Assembly: GCA_037074705.1 (NCBI GenBank)
Contig: CM073591.1
Coordinates: forward strand, 77,110,532 to 77,174,531
Length of the DNA: 64,000 bases
DNA from: Zhengitettix transpicula
Lineage: Eukaryota; Arthropoda; Insecta; Orthoptera; Tetrigidae
Direction: 5' to 3'
Below, one piece after another: positions 26,607-39,776 of the stretch; the first letter of the stretch is position 1; each line of letters starts with the position of its first letter. The notes under the pieces were generated by a model. It searched no databases. It was not told where the DNA came from and saw nothing but the letters and a program-made list of their open reading frames with translations. The position numbers and the translations under genes are program-made.

Positions 26607-26760
26607 GACTCCAATCTCGGTTGTTTTTGCTGTATTTTTATGAAAAGCCCCTCCACCATTAGGGATTGAAATTATACACGAACAACATCGGTACAAAAAC
26701 TATCAATCTTATTTGCCTCGAAAAATATTTATTCAACGAAAATATCGGTTGTTTAACATG
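26607..26760. repeat. Tandem repeat unit T, copy 1
   Basis: Shares GACTCCAATCTCGGTTGTTT, GCCCCTCCACCATTAGGGAT, TTGAAATTATACAC and CGAAAAATATTTAT with copy 2 at 26845-27030. Copy 2 has about 40 extra bases with a C-run. Confidence 0.65.
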
Positions 26761-26844
26761 TTTGAAAAAATCTACCCGTGTCCCTAGGGGTTAAACGGCA
26801 AGTTGAATGTAATAATTAAACTCAAACACATCTCTAACCCCGGA

Positions 26845-27030
26845 TTTAACTCCAATCTCGGTTGTTTTCTTGTTTTTTTTCTTGTAACGCCCCTCCACCC
26901 CCACCCCTAAGGGTGCTCACTTCCCATGCCATTAGGGATTGAAATTATACACAGAAAACATAGTTAGAAGTACTATCTATCTCAATGACCACGAAAAATA
27001 TTTATCCGATGCAAATATCGGCGGTTAACA
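26845..27030. repeat. Tandem repeat unit T, copy 2
   Basis: Second copy, with the insert CCACCCCCACCCCTAAGGGT. Followed by a TATTA-rich microsatellite (about 27068-27088). Probably the tail of an unclassified retroelement. Confidence 0.65.
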
Positions 27031-27039
27031 GACATACAC

Positions 27040-30000
27040 AGAAACACACCAACCCAGAAACAAACACTATATTTTATTATATTATATTATGAGAAATCAA
27101 AACATGAAAAACGAGAAATACGCCATGTCCTGCGAAATATTGTGCTGCAACTCGCTCCTGTCGCTGCTACCGCCAGCTACCGAAATTCCAGGAAGTTGCC
27201 TACAGATTAACTTATAACGAGGAAAAGTAAACTTTGTCTAAATGTGTATTATATCCCAAACACAGTTAAAAGAGCTCAGAAATTCCCCTACGAGTATGTA
27301 ATTCTCTTTTAAAAATAATTTTGAACTTAATACGTCAAAGTCGTTTTCATAATATAGACTTTTTTATTATTACGTTTTAATAAATAATATGCAGACAATT
27401 AATATGATGTATAAAATTTTAATTCAATCCCATTCAAATATAATTACAATATAGTGATTACTACAATCACGAAAAAGAAACATTGACTTTGAAGAACAAC
27501 TAAAATAATTTTAAAAGTTCTTCTAGTTTTAAAAATCTTGCAGAACTCCGCTTTTTCACATCTTGCATCGCTAGCTATTCAAATTATCTTTGACATGGAC
27601 AATACAATTAGTTTCAAAACTTCTTCAATAATAATGAGGGAAATATAATAATATTTATAAAATAACTTGATGAAAGCAAGAATAAAAACAAACTAGATCA
27701 GTTCTTCCTTCTCCCCAATTTTGAATATAAATTTGTAAAGAATAGATTTACCTTACTTCCATAAATGAGAAGAACTTTTCAAACAGTATTCATAAATGAA
27801 AAGATATTGGCTGTGGTTTCCCTATACGTATATAACACAATGCTATTAGTTATGTGTAACTGGAAAACATTTATGACCCATGAAAGTATACATTAGTATA
27901 CCGCTAGGACAAAAACTGACTATTTCAGAAACAACTGTGTAAGAAAATTACATTCTATTACAGTTTCATAATAAACTTCCAAATGAATTAAAAATGTTCT
28001 ACATATAAACTTAGAACTATAGCAAAAACATATCTTTGTAAGTTAGTAAATTTACAAGATTTCTCAATCGCATTTATAAGTCATATTAGGAAAAGTAAAA
28101 ATTGTAGTTTATTATCTTGCTTATATGACTGTACTCATAACTTTTATGTACAAGTAAAACTGGCAATTACTGAATTCGGGCTAAGGTATTAATTTTTTAG
28201 TTCAAATCGGATTGACCAGAAACTATGCAAAATGTGTCATTTCTGAAGAATGCCAGTAAAATTCTTGACACGTTCGCTTCTCAGTTTTTCATTTCATTCT
28301 GTAATGTGGTAGTGGCGAAAACCTCTGAGACAAAAACTGCGTTGGGAGAATTAAATTGGTAGATCGTAAATTCCCCCTTCTTTCTGCGGTGAAGTTCTAG
28401 GTCAGAGTCTGGCAAAAGATTCACTACCGTAAATTACGAAGAGACAACTTGGATCATACATAAAACAAATTGTGTTCTTCATAATTATTTAAACGGAACA
28501 TACGCACTTTCTTTTAAATATTAAACTATGCTACAAAATAAAAATTAATGGTTTCTTAGAACTTTAAACTTTATGAAACGGTTTTCCTACATTATCCCAC
28601 AGAAACGTATTTCAGTATAGTTGTAAATCAGGGTGTAATATTTTTAATATTTCTTTGCAAAAAAGAAAGTAAGCTGACGAAACTGTGGAAACAAATTGGG
28701 AATAAATTCTACTTATCATATCGCACGCTATTATTAGTACACGTTTAAGAATTCATTGTTTATATTTTTCTGGAGTACGATCGCGAGATCATTTGAACAG
28801 GAAGAGAAAAGAACTGAAAACGTGTCTAGTCTAATTATAAAAAATAATAAAAATACTTTTGAATTTATTAAATTAAAATCAGAGTATTTTAATGAATGAG
28901 ACGTGTCAAGTTCACTCATAGCAAAATTCTTTGATCTAAACACGATAGAGAAATGTCTGTCTGGAGGCATGATTTGAAAGACGCTTCAATTAGAAACATA
29001 ATCCTTTCCCTTATTTCGATTCAATAGAGCATTAGCCTCGATTATGGTATTATTGTTCCTCGAGAACAGACTCTGAAGAACGAAGATAAATTGCAGACGC
29101 CGTTACAGACAGGCTGGAGAAGAGGCAATTCACCCTCACGCAGTAATATTTGATGAACCGCGCGCCACAAAGATTTAAAGCCATCACAGAATCAGAGAAT
29201 GCAATTGTCCTGACGTTAATGGTAAGACAATGGAGCGTGCATTCGGAGACGCTTAAAAATGCAGGCTGCAGTAAGTGACTATTGTACTGCAGGAGAGCAG
29301 ATCCATTCATCGATGTTTAACGAGGGGGCCCAGGATAAACACGAGGCGGAAACCCATGTTTCACGCACCGCTTACGAATTAAAATTGTAAATGTATCCGA
29401 CACTCATTCTTCCCTGGAGTTCACTTAGCAAGTCACGACCACGCCTTTCTTCAGTGTTTACAGCCTGAACTGACCTATAAAAATAGGAAAACGTGCAAAT
29501 CGTTTTTTCCGACCTTCGGATTGTTGATCTGAAGCGGCCATAAATAAATCCACATTTTTACTTTTTATTAGATTATCTTGTCAATAGGTAAATTAAACGA
29601 AAGTGATTTCTCGTTTCTTAGAAAATTCTAACTGGAATTGAAGATTAGTTTCAGGAGTTATTAACTTCTATTTGAATAACGTAGTGCTGAACCTATAGAC
29701 AAGGAAGACGTCACGTTCCAACGCCATTTGCTTCCTTAATTAAATTTTAATTAAATCGCAGCTTTCATTCCAGAGCCGAAATCAGGTAGTGTTACACACA
29801 AAGCTTTCAATTACGGCCTGATTTGGACCATGGAACCTAATACATAATAGCAGCTAATTATTAATCTTTCGCTTCCGGGAACGTCATATGGCCTATAATC
29901 AAATTTTTGCACTGGAGTCCAAACCACCGCGTTTTGTTATTAGTAATGCATTCTGTTATGAAGGACGAATTAACGTTAATTATTTGTACTCTACTGTATT

Positions 30001-30087
30001 TTGTAAAGTTTCAACGTTTGAATACACGAGATTCCCGAAAACCTTCAATTTAGTAATTCGGCTTAATTTTCCACTGCAATAAATACT
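27040..30087. other. Non-coding, no gene recognised
   Basis: AT-rich. A GC-richer block at about 29040-29360 carries an 86-codon minus frame without motif; it might be a conserved non-coding element. Confidence 0.45.
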
Positions 30088-30395
30088 CATAAATACAGCT
30101 ATTATTGTAACCACAAAAAAATATAAATCATTCATTACAAATCGGAACAAATTCAGAAACAAGACTAGTGGTGAAGAAGAAAATATTTGGTGAAAATTAA
30201 ATATTTGTGACTGTACTTATGAGTTCAAGAAAGATTGAAGGGGAATAATTATTTTAAAAAATATTTCTTATATGGTATGTTCTATTAACTGTAATACCAA
30301 TATACAATTGTAGTCTTTATTTATTATGGTACATAGCATAGTAATTTTATTGACATAGTTTTCATTATGCTTCCTTCTATATATCATGTCATTCT
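30088..30395. repeat. Dispersed duplicate D1, copy 1
   Basis: About 308 bases closely match 40172-40489 in the same orientation, including AAATCGGAACAAATTCAGAA, TTATGAGTTCAAGAAAGATT and ATAGTTTTCATTATGCTTCC. Small indels separate them. It has no ORF of note and no clear ends, so it could be an unclassified element or a segmental duplication. Confidence 0.75.
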
Positions 30396-31828
30396 ATTTC
30401 ACGACAAAGAAATAAAATAGTTTCCATAAATATAAATACAACGATATATACTTTTTCCACCTATTATTTCTATCTAGCTCGTACTACGACTATTTTCATT
30501 CCATACATTTTAAACCGTTACTAAATTACTAAATATATTATCTCGATACATACTTTTCTCCTATATTGTCATGAAGCCATCCCAGTAAGAGTAAGATAAC
30601 TGGTTTTCCGATTGGGACAGTAACAATATGGTGGTCAATTATAATTAATAACATGAAAATGGCCAATAAGTGAGTTAATGAATTAAATATATATTCACAA
30701 AATAATTGCGCATATACTACAACGTTTCCTCCACAATCTTCGGATCTCATCAGATTAACAAGAAATTTCAGTTATTTCATAGTATTACTAACTCTAAAAT
30801 TCTGAAAAACTACCCGAAAAATCATTATTTTTCCTTTCTTCGGATTATCTACACTTTAATTTAATAATATTAGGTTAACTTACCAATTGGAAAAATAATC
30901 TTAAGTGGTCTCTTATTTCTTTTCATGGAATATAACCATACTATGAAATTACTGATGTTTTTTTAAACCTGACAAGAGCCCCAGATTTCGGAGAAAGCGT
31001 TAGAAATATGTGTAATTTATTGTATATATTTTTCTCATTTCATGTTATTATTACCTTGTTCATTTATTTATAAATAAAATAATTTTGCCTGCACATTACT
31101 TTGAATGACATGAGAGGAACCGAACTGGAAGTAATCTAAATTCCAGACTACCTGTGCCTGTGTACCACTGACTGACTTCGACTAATAATCACTTCACAAA
31201 ATTAATGCGAAAACGTAATTTAACGACTCCTCTTCTGTTTTTAGTAAATGCTTAAATATAAATTATATAAAGTGAAATATTGATAATAAAATTAAGAAAA
31301 TATATTAATTTAAAAATCTTATTACAATTAATTCGACAAGCACCATAGTGCCTAGAATACTCCTAAAAGAAAACGATTACACGCAATGACAGTTTTCAAA
31401 GAGCCAGGTACACATTATTTAGACTAATTTAGACTAAAGTTATTTAATAGATTAAATCAATTACTTTGACAAGTACGGATAGGCTCTAAATTTATTATAT
31501 ACGTCTCAATTATCAAAAGCATGCTTCCTCAAGTGCCGCAGGTTAATGTACTCTTAATTCACCTAACTGGTATACAAAACACAAATAATAAATAAAACAC
31601 AGTCACGACCATCGTATAGCGATCGCCAAGCCAAACAATCCCAAAAATATAATGCAAGGTTTTCGACGAGACTTTTTGTTTGACTGCAACAACAAGAACT
31701 GATTGTGTTGCAGCATATTTTTATTCACATTTTTGTCTGTTGCTGATTTGCTATTAAATTAAAGTATTCCGGAGTCTATCACAGGTGGAATTTTCTTGGA
31801 GGAGGATCTGCGGATACATTCTTTTACT
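30396..31828. other. Non-coding, nothing identified
   Basis: AT-rich DNA. The short minus frame at 30538-30750 has no support. Confidence 0.5.
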
Positions 31829-32905
31829 TCAAGAGGTGTATGCTCAATGCTCGCAGGAGTTGGGCATATTTGAGAGTTGGCCGTTGTTCACAGTCGGCAA
31901 GCTGCATCAAAACTCGGCCGAGACGAGGAAATGGGAATTTTGCGTCCCCACAGCAAAACCCGTTACAGTAATAGGAAGAGCATGGGACAAGTACCGAAAG
32001 CCCGATCAAGCCGATGCAGATTTCTCTAGGGTGTAGCGCAGAAGAAAACCCCCCAAATTAATTTACGATTTTTATATGATAATTTTATTAAAAACAATAA
32101 TTTTATCAAGAGCTGACTTGCTAGAAAATACGACCGCCGCCTGGCGGTGGCGTCCAGACAAAATCGTGCCATGAGAAAAAAGGCACCGGATTATGAGAGG
32201 CAAACAAGATGCCCTGGCTCAGAATTTCCCAAAAATCAAACCCTCCAAAAAGCTAGCGTAGGACCGCGAAATTGTAAGTCCAACGCAGATTAGCTGAGCA
32301 AACCCAAAAACGGTAAAAGTCTAACTGTAAGGTGGACAAGCAACGAAAGAGGTCAGTTCTGATAAACCACTAGGAGAGAAAGGGACCCTTGTAAGAATAA
32401 AGGAGTAGAAGGGAGAAATGAAAAACTCCGATCAATGACTGCAAGAAAACGCCCGACTGACGGAAGAGGAGAAGAAGATAGTAAACTTTGCCGATGCTAA
32501 CTAAACATTAATTTGTTTTGAGGCGTTTCTTTTTTATTTTTCATGTTGAATTAAAAGATGATTACCCCTAAGTCTTGAGTGTAGATAGTTAAAGTGAATT
32601 ATGTTACATTCCTGCATGAGTAATTACTAGATCATTAAGAGGACTCACTTGAATTTGTAAACCCTTAATTAAATTAATTCACCAAGTACATTTTTTAAAA
32701 TTTAAAATCAATTCCCCCCACCCCTCCTCCTCCAAATCTTAGTTACAAGGGTTTCCTAGCATCACAGTTAGACGATCCTTAAACTAAAGCCCCGTGTTTC
32801 ACCGGCTCAATCTTCCGCATCCCCTCTTTCAATCGCTTATAATGATATTAAAGGGGAGTGGCCAACACGTGATGACCCTCATGTAATCCGTTGCGCCAAA
32901 GGAAA
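31829..32905 (+). mobile_element. R1 copy split by a ~710-base insertion
   Basis: The first part (31829-32036) runs from AAGAGGTGTATG to GATGCAGATTTCTCTAGGG. The second (32749-32905) resumes at GGGTTTCCTAGCATCACAG and runs to CTCATGTAATCCGTTGCGCC. The break falls inside the CTAGGGTTT block that is continuous in other copies, and AGGGT occurs on both sides, possibly a short target duplication. The ORF at 31785-32036 is repeat-derived. Confidence 0.7.
32037..32748. mobile_element. Insertion nested in an R1 copy, family unknown
   Basis: About 710 bases lie between the two halves of an R1 copy. It contains a CGCCGCCTGGCGGTGGCG palindrome-like stretch (about 32132-32149), a purine-rich middle (about 32330-32480) and an AT-rich right half. 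No long ORF, no clear terminal repeats and no other copy in this window. It is the younger insertion at this locus by nesting. Confidence 0.45.
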
Positions 32906-35900
32906 CGTTGTTAAATGTCCACTATCTCGTAAAACCATATTCATGCTAGCAGGTACAGTTCATAAATCCATATTTATAAAAGTATGGTTCAACAGTTTAG
33001 GAAATTATAAATCAACTGGAAAACTCAGAACATTTTGTAAACAACAGAATACGTCGGTTTACATAGAAAGTCAAATTAAAATTCTAAATAGGAAAACGAG
33101 GAGAGAGAGATAATTAAATTTATTAGATTTGTATTCGTGAGAAATCGCCCGAAATGCGAACAATTGTTGAACAGCTGAAAATATTATTAAAATGTACCCC
33201 TCTGTTTTGTTTTGTTGAACGAACACTTAAAACCCAATGTATGGCCTGTCTTTCGTGCCCATATTCTGGAAAATTGGAAATTGTAGGCAAGATGTTCTGT
33301 TGAAATTTCACGGATCGTTCGTGGTTTACAGGCCTACTCGTTAACCTGTCTGTTTTAAATAACACCAAATGAAGATATCATATAGGGTGAGATCGCACGA
33401 GCTGGACGGACGATTCGCATCACCATTCGACAGCCTCGTGCGCTCTGTGACGTGTGGCACCGAAGACATTATTCACGTCAACATTTCTCAGTTGTAAAAA
33501 ACGTCTGTCGCACCGAAAATGCATTTTGATGTTACTGTTTACGTTTTCAACCAGTTTATGAATCGTGTTTCTTTTAATGATGCTTGGCAAACGCTAATGA
33601 GAACGGCTGTTACAGGACAGCGTCAACATTTCAAGCAATGTTGCCAAGTTTTAACAGTCTTATTTGTGGACCCTTTACTTCAACAAAATACTAGAACCAA
33701 CTAAAGGAAAATATTTTTCTTATCATAGACAACATTCACAATTTTATTTTCTAATATGAATCGATTGTTTTGTATTTGTCATTCTGTTAAGAAACTAATA
33801 GTTTAAAAAGAAATTCTAAAGGTGTAATAAAGACTATGAAATATAAATCGCTTAAGCAGTTTGAAATGTATTTTATTACACGATTACCCTCAGATAATAA
33901 TTCCTTCCTGTCATATCAATGTTGAAGCCAATTTCAGACATTTCTGTCTTCAAAGGAAAAGTACTTCGTCTCATAAAAATTAGTAGTTTCCGGTTCTGAA
34001 CTAATTTTGCAGAATGTCGGCGATATTAGCATATTTTCCTCATTTTGAAAACTTTAGTTGAAGACTATAAGAATCGTCGTATTCCACTGGTATTATAAAT
34101 TTCCCGGGGGTTGTTTCCCCGCACACCTATAGGACCTCTTGAAGAAGATTACGACGTGGGATGTACGATGGCAATAAGGGTGAAATAGAGCGGTCCTCGT
34201 AAAGTCTGCGGATGATGCTTCGCAATTAAGGAAGAACCGGCTGCTATGGGACCACAGGGCAGTCTGCCAAAGTTCGCTAATGGCGGAAAGGGCGGGGAAG
34301 GGTGACAGCGATGGATAGAAGACAACATTATTACTTCTAATCTTCGCGCTCACTAACTCTTGCCCAACACATGGGTGACACTCAAATTACAATTTAGATT
34401 AATATAGAAAGTCTACCCAGGTCGGTAACTCATGAAAAAGTAGAACTCATGTGCTGGAACTGCGATCACGGAAATGAATCACTCGAATCTTTAAACTGCC
34501 ACTATTTCTGCCTTAATCTCTCTTGAATTGGTAGCTCACGACAAGTCGAGTTTGTAACTCGCTTCCTTCGCGCATGATTCAATATATAAACGTCGGTGGC
34601 AATCAATGTCTCTTTGATTGTTTATCGATTATCTACTGCTGCTATGAGTAAATGAGATATTTAAACACTACCATCAACATAATTAAATGGTGTGAAAACT
34701 CAGAAGCTTGAGGTTAAAGATAAATATGGAAAACATTTCATCTTCAGGAGATTAGATTAATAAGTACTTTCATAAGAGCAGAAAGTGCATTATTTGTGAT
34801 TGATTCAATTTTTTATTTCTCAACATAATCTCTTTTCAGCTAAGTACAATTCACCAATATTTTTGAAACCGACCAAGAAATAAATTTTCGAAAAGTCCTC
34901 AAAATCGATGGACGTAGTTTTTTCCAACAAGTCTTTTTTTCTGCGTTGAGAAGTAGAAGTCGCAAACAACCAAAATCTTTAACACTTTTCGCCTTCAATT
35001 GAACATTTTTCGCCTTCGAAACAGCACCCGTACACTGTATCGATTCACAAAAACTTTCGTTTTGACCAAATGTGAACATATTTTGTTTATTTCCTGTGAT
35101 CTAACAACATAATCCTCACCATGAATCGCCTGCAGAAATCCCCTGTATCGGCTGCTAGATTGTATTTGGAGTGTAGTGGTTGATCAATGTTTCAATTCTC
35201 CTCTGTGACCAAACGTGGCACCTTCCTATTTAATACTTTTTAAACCATCTTTCGTGCAGAAACTGAAACTTCTTAGACATGAGATATAACAGAAGAGTAT
35301 TGAAATATGACACTTCCCAGAAACAAACTAGTTTTGATGCTATGGGCGCCATTTCCTCGATTTTGTAAGTACTTATAGACATACCCTCAAATAATATGTT
35401 TCAGCCACACGGTCCTTTGATGAGTAGTTCTCTAGTTTCACGTATATAATTTAGAAGCAATTTTCGTAGCATAGTGAATTCTATTTAGTTAGATCTTTTT
35501 AACAGACGTTTCTTCTATGGATACATCTCTTTGCTCCCTGATTCGAACCATTGTTGGCCTCCTTAACTGTAACACCAAGATAATTATCTCGTCCCAAATA
35601 TTCCATGAGAGAAATCGCAATAAGTTGCGTCGAATTTCATTTATCGACAACTTTGATTTCAGCGAAAGTTTTATTAAACTGACCTGCTTCACGGTCCCTC
35701 TGGTATCTCAAATCTATATCACTGTTCTCTCCGGGGAGTTCTAAGTAACAGAAGTATTTCATTCTCGAGTACTAGCAATCAAACTATTGCATATAATCAA
35801 TTTTATCTTTAATATTTGACGGTTTCATTGCCACTACACAATAATACTGATTAGTAACAGAAACTCGACGCTCGTAAAAACGATGAGGGAAATTCAGACC

Positions 35901-36380
35901 ATCATTGACAAATTCTTATCAGCGACTCGTCCAATAAATTTTGCAAACGCTTACCAGAAGCTTGCTTCTTCCTTGAATGAGTGTGTTAATAGTCTTAAAG
36001 TGTCATACATTTTAATGCCACTGCATGCACGGCAAGGAGGAAACCTAAACAAAGAAAACCAAAGCGTCCGAAGGGGGACTTCAGAATTAGCGTGGAAATG
36101 TCTCGCAGAAAACTGCGGAACCTAAATATAATCGCATCTCTCTCTCAAATGTCGAAGAATGACAAAGGCACGTAATAATTTACCGTCCCAAGCATAGGGC
36201 CCGTACACGTAAGTGGTGGATTCTACGCGATCAGCAGTAAAACCTCAGTAAGGTCTTTCTTTGCACATCAAGAACTTCTTAAGGCTTATCATTCTGCCTA
36301 CTAAATCATCTAAGCTTAACTTTGATCAAACAAAATATTAGAAGTTATGTGGTACTGGGATTCAGATTTTTCTTGCCTAC
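32906..36380. other. Intron or downstream DNA after exon 5
   Basis: No exon with an acceptor of the right phase was convincing. A GC-richer block at about 34090-34350 and short ORFs near 34840-35080 and 35490-35740 have no motif. Confidence 0.4.
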
Positions 36381-36575
36381 CTTGTTTGCTTCGAGGACTG
36401 TTGCCAGATTTGGCCAAAATTCTCTGTATTTCTCCCGCTTCGCTGCCAGACTCGGATTCTGAGTGAAACTGTTGTTGCTGTTGCCATCTGTTGGCCAACG
36501 AAGGAACTTGATTTGGCGGCCACCGGTCGGTATACTGCGGAACTTGCTGGGGTTTCCGCAAGACGACGCCGTATA
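36381..36575 (-). CDS. Exon 5: Gln-rich exon ending in GSEAGEIQRIL
   Basis: 195 nt from the acceptor ATTACCATTTAG to the donor AAACAAG|GTAGGC. It enters in phase 1, completing an Ile codon with exon 4, and leaves in phase 1. It has a tyrosine near its start (YGVVLRKPQQ), two Trp-Pro/Arg-Trp patches around a five-Gln run, and an acidic SESESGSEAGEIQRIL segment before SPRSKQ. If the donor is not used, the frame runs 21 more codons to a stop at about 36316, so intron retention could give a short terminal isoform. The 3' half of this exon is duplicated upstream at 36855-36918. I found no certain next exon. Confidence 0.82.
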
Positions 36576-36789
36576 CTAAATGGTAATAAGAGAAGAACAT
36601 CATACACAACAATAAATAATATAACTATTTTACCAATAAATGTAAATCATTACTAATAATATGTTAAATTGATGATTATATTCTTATAGTTTCTCTTCAC
36701 TTTACCAGGTGGATGGAATGGTAAGGACGGTAGCGCAGCGTGGGTTTATGCTGCCTGGGGCGGAGGCCAAATTCGCCGCCCCCTTTGTA

Positions 36790-36795
36790 TTTATT
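36790..36795 (-). promoter_or_regulatory. Candidate poly(A) signal AATAAA after the duplicated exon
   Basis: AATAAA on the minus strand lies about 21 bases beyond the stop codon of the duplicated exon. Such hexamers are common by chance in AT-rich DNA. Its value comes only from its place just after an in-frame stop. Confidence 0.3.
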
Positions 36796-36816
36796 TTAAT
36801 CCAAAATGCTAAAAAT

Positions 36817-36917
36817 TTACGGAAATACTGAAATTATGTCGCACCCGCAAAAATTGCTTTGAGGACTGTTCCCAGAATTGGCTAAAATTTTCTGTATTCC
36901 TCCCGCTACGTTCGTAA
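36817..36917 (-). CDS. Duplicated half of exon 5, candidate alternative terminal exon
   Basis: A diverged copy of the 3' part of exon 5 lies in the intron between exons 4 and 5. Over about 62 bases it matches roughly 54. It has its own acceptor (TTTATTTCCAG at 36918), which enters in phase 1 as exon 4 requires. The frame is kept through GGIQKILANSGNSPQS (compare GEIQRILAKSGNSPRS in exon 5). It continues nine more codons past the point where exon 5 has its donor and stops with TAA at 36817-36819. An AATAAA on the same strand at 36790-36795 follows the stop. It could encode a short alternative C terminus. The alternative is a decaying duplicate that is never spliced in. Confidence 0.42.
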
Positions 36918-37474
36918 CTGGAAATAAACGCTCTTAATTAAAAAATATTAATTTCCAGGTCCAAAATCCTAGAAATAAATGGTGAGACCACGTTTTATAG
37001 GGACAATCTTAGCTTCTATTATATATATAACTGACGATTGTACCTTATTGTACACAGTTGACTAGATATAATTTTTTTAGATATTATTGTATTGATTAAA
37101 ACATCTTAAATCTTTAGTAAATTATTCATTTATTGCGTTATGTTTAAAGGTTTAAATGATTTTGGATATGTAGGTTATAAGTCCGTACTATTGCGTTTCT
37201 CCTGTTCCTTGAATTTGGATAACAAAGTCCATGGTTATTTTTAGATGTAATAATTAATTTAATTAACCATCTTCCTATTCCCGCTCCACAATATTTTTGC
37301 AGTTTTGGGGTTCCTCCTCCTCTTATGAATCGTTAAACTAATGATTTGTTTAATTCTTTACAAAATGTTTTTTCTGATGCTAAAATCTATAGAACCAATG
37401 TTGGGCCGTAAGGCTTCCACTTAATGTCGAGTATTTGTCTATAAGTATTGCTGAGAACGGGATCGCAAACTTAC

Positions 37475-37841
37475 TGGTAAAGTTATTGGAGGGCGTTGGC
37501 GGCAGCGGCCTCGTGTGCACCAGCATGCCGTAGGGCCGCTCCATACCCTGGGCCACGCGCATCTCTGCCAAGTTCACGTAGTTGGGCAGGAACACGTCGG
37601 AGTCTCCGCTATCCCTCTGGCGCGTGGGTGGATCCGCGGCACTGCCGGTGCGCGTGGGCCAGCGCTGATCCGGAGGTGTGAAGCTCACCCTCTTGGGCGC
37701 CGTGGGAGGCGGCATGGTTGAGTCCATTTCGTCCGAGTTGCTCTGGAGGCTGCCTCTCTTGAAGATGGGATTAGGACCCCCACTGGGCTTAGCGTGACGT
37801 CTGCGTAAAACAGCGCTCGTATCTGCGTCGTTCGGAGTAGT
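37475..37841 (-). CDS. Exon 4: proline-rich exon with RVSF, NYVNL and RPLPPTP motifs
   Basis: 367 nt from the acceptor CTTTTCTTTGCAG to the donor ACCA|GTAAGT. It enters in phase 0 and leaves in phase 1. The exon is GC-rich in AT-rich surroundings. It encodes a basic start (RRRHAKPSGGPNPIFKRGS), then APKRVSFTPP, whose RVSF matches the PP1-docking consensus. FLPNYVNL contains a YxN tyrosine motif of Grb2-SH2 type. HTRPLPPTP matches the class I SH3 ligand pattern (RPLPPxP). These are motif matches only; binding is inferred. Plus-strand ORFs across the same bases are shadows of this exon. Confidence 0.88.
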
Positions 37842-39719
37842 CTGCAAAGAAAAGTACTAGAAGCACGTGGAAGATGAAGCTTGATTTGACAGAAGTGATT
37901 TTGAGATATAAATCCTTCTTGATGTTAAATCGGACGTTAACAGTTAATTTTTAAATTAGAATCCCTGAAAACCCTTCATCGAAAAAGCCAGATAGAAGGC
38001 GCATAAACTCTTTGACCACTAGTGAGTTGTTGCTACATAGTTGGAGACATTGCACTATCAGGCGATAAACACTGACCTCGCTCCTCAAAAACCAGACAGA
38101 GTATCAAGGCTGTGTGGCTAAGAGGAGAGGGGCTTCTATAGAGGAGTGGACTTGAGGACGACACCTTCCAAATTGTAATACGGTCTTCGTAGTGCTCCCT
38201 TCACTAAGCGGAAGAAATAAGAGGTTCCCGGAAAAACGTGTTTAGTACCCGCAGCTCTCTTTAATGCATACTTTAAGGAACTATATGGACAACTACAAAC
38301 GCTAGCATTTAATTCCGTACAGATAATATTAATGACCCTTATGACGTTTAAAAAGCTTTATACACATCCCCGAGCTATTGTCTATAAGCTACAATAGGAA
38401 ATAAAACAAAGATTTTAATAATTTGTGGGTAACTAATACAAAAAACATGAATTTATAACATATTAAAGATTGTGTTTCAGACAGATTGTGATTGAAAGGA
38501 ATAGATAGTTAATAAAACAAAATCGGACGAACATTGAAATAAGTAAAGTGGATGAAAAATATAAATGCTGTATCATATATGATCAGAGTACATTCTTGGA
38601 ATGATATATTTGGCCAGATCTCTCCCATCAGGTGACAACAGTTTAATAATGCTTTATTGCAACGTATTTAAGAGTAATTCGATCATAGTAATTCTAATGT
38701 GTGAATGGTTCAGATTCAATAAAGAAACATAATATGAAGTATTCATATGTATTTCATACACTATAACTAGTAACTTGATTCCAAAGACGACAATTCATTT
38801 ATTAAACATAATAAATTCATATTCTTTCCCTGGTATGGAACATAATATTGTTTACAGAATATTCATTTTAATATACCTCTAATTCCATAAATTATTTCAT
38901 TGAGTAAGAGTGGCTAGGTAAAAAAATTGATTAGGCCTCTTTGGATTTAGATTTAATTAATATTGAAGTGTTAACATTTAGTTGAAAGCTTATTGATTAT
39001 ATTAGGACCTCTGTAATGTACTCCATTCTGTGTAATCATCTTGTTTTTGTTCGCAAATGTATAAATTGTTAATTTATTTATTATCCACAAATATACCTAT
39101 GAATTTTGAACTTTTAGGTTCCCAAATTTTATTGCTTTTTAACCTTATTTTATGTTACTGAATTCTCAATTGATTGATAATGCATTACCCTAAAAACCAA
39201 ATTATTAAAGAATTGGCCATTCTTATGAGGCTCAGTGTATATTGTTTGTTAAAATGTCAGGGTTACCTGCAAACAGTCTAAATAAGTATGTGAAAAATAA
39301 GTTAGAATTCGTTCTGACAGAATGTGAAATGAATGTAAAAGGACAAATTGGGGGAATGATGTGAAACATATGAATAGACCAGTGACAGATGTTAGTGCAC
39401 ATTAACTAATAACTTCTTCATTGACAAATTAATCTGGGCTGTACAACAATAATGCTAGGGAAAATGTTTCACTGGATTGCTGCTTGATCTGCATCCAATT
39501 ACAGTAACAAATAAATAAGTTAAACACTTGAAAATCCCAAAAGATTTTTTGCAATTACTTATTTAATACATGTTAAATGTGTCTTTAGCAAGTAGTTATG
39601 CAACAGGACTTTTTATTATTATACGAAGTATTGGAGTAGCAAACTTGGAATTTCATCTCTCAAAACTGTGTGATAGTTTAGCTTTCGTTGGTATGGGTCA
39701 TGATGGTATAACAATATAT

Positions 39720-39725
<6 letters not shown>

Positions 39726-39773
<48 letters not shown>
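39726..39773. repeat. (TA)n microsatellite
   Basis: About 24 uninterrupted TA units in the intron between exons 3 and 4. The ORF that spans it (39570-39848) is not coding. Confidence 0.95.

Positions 39774-39776
<3 letters not shown>

Noticed and set aside
34840..35079. 79-codon Lys/Ser-rich minus ORF, considered as a transposase remnant
   Set aside because: I could not align it to any transposase block in order.
36728..36775. Box A-like TAGCGCAGCGTGGG, possible tRNA or SINE
   Set aside because: No box B at proper spacing and no cloverleaf; not enough to call.
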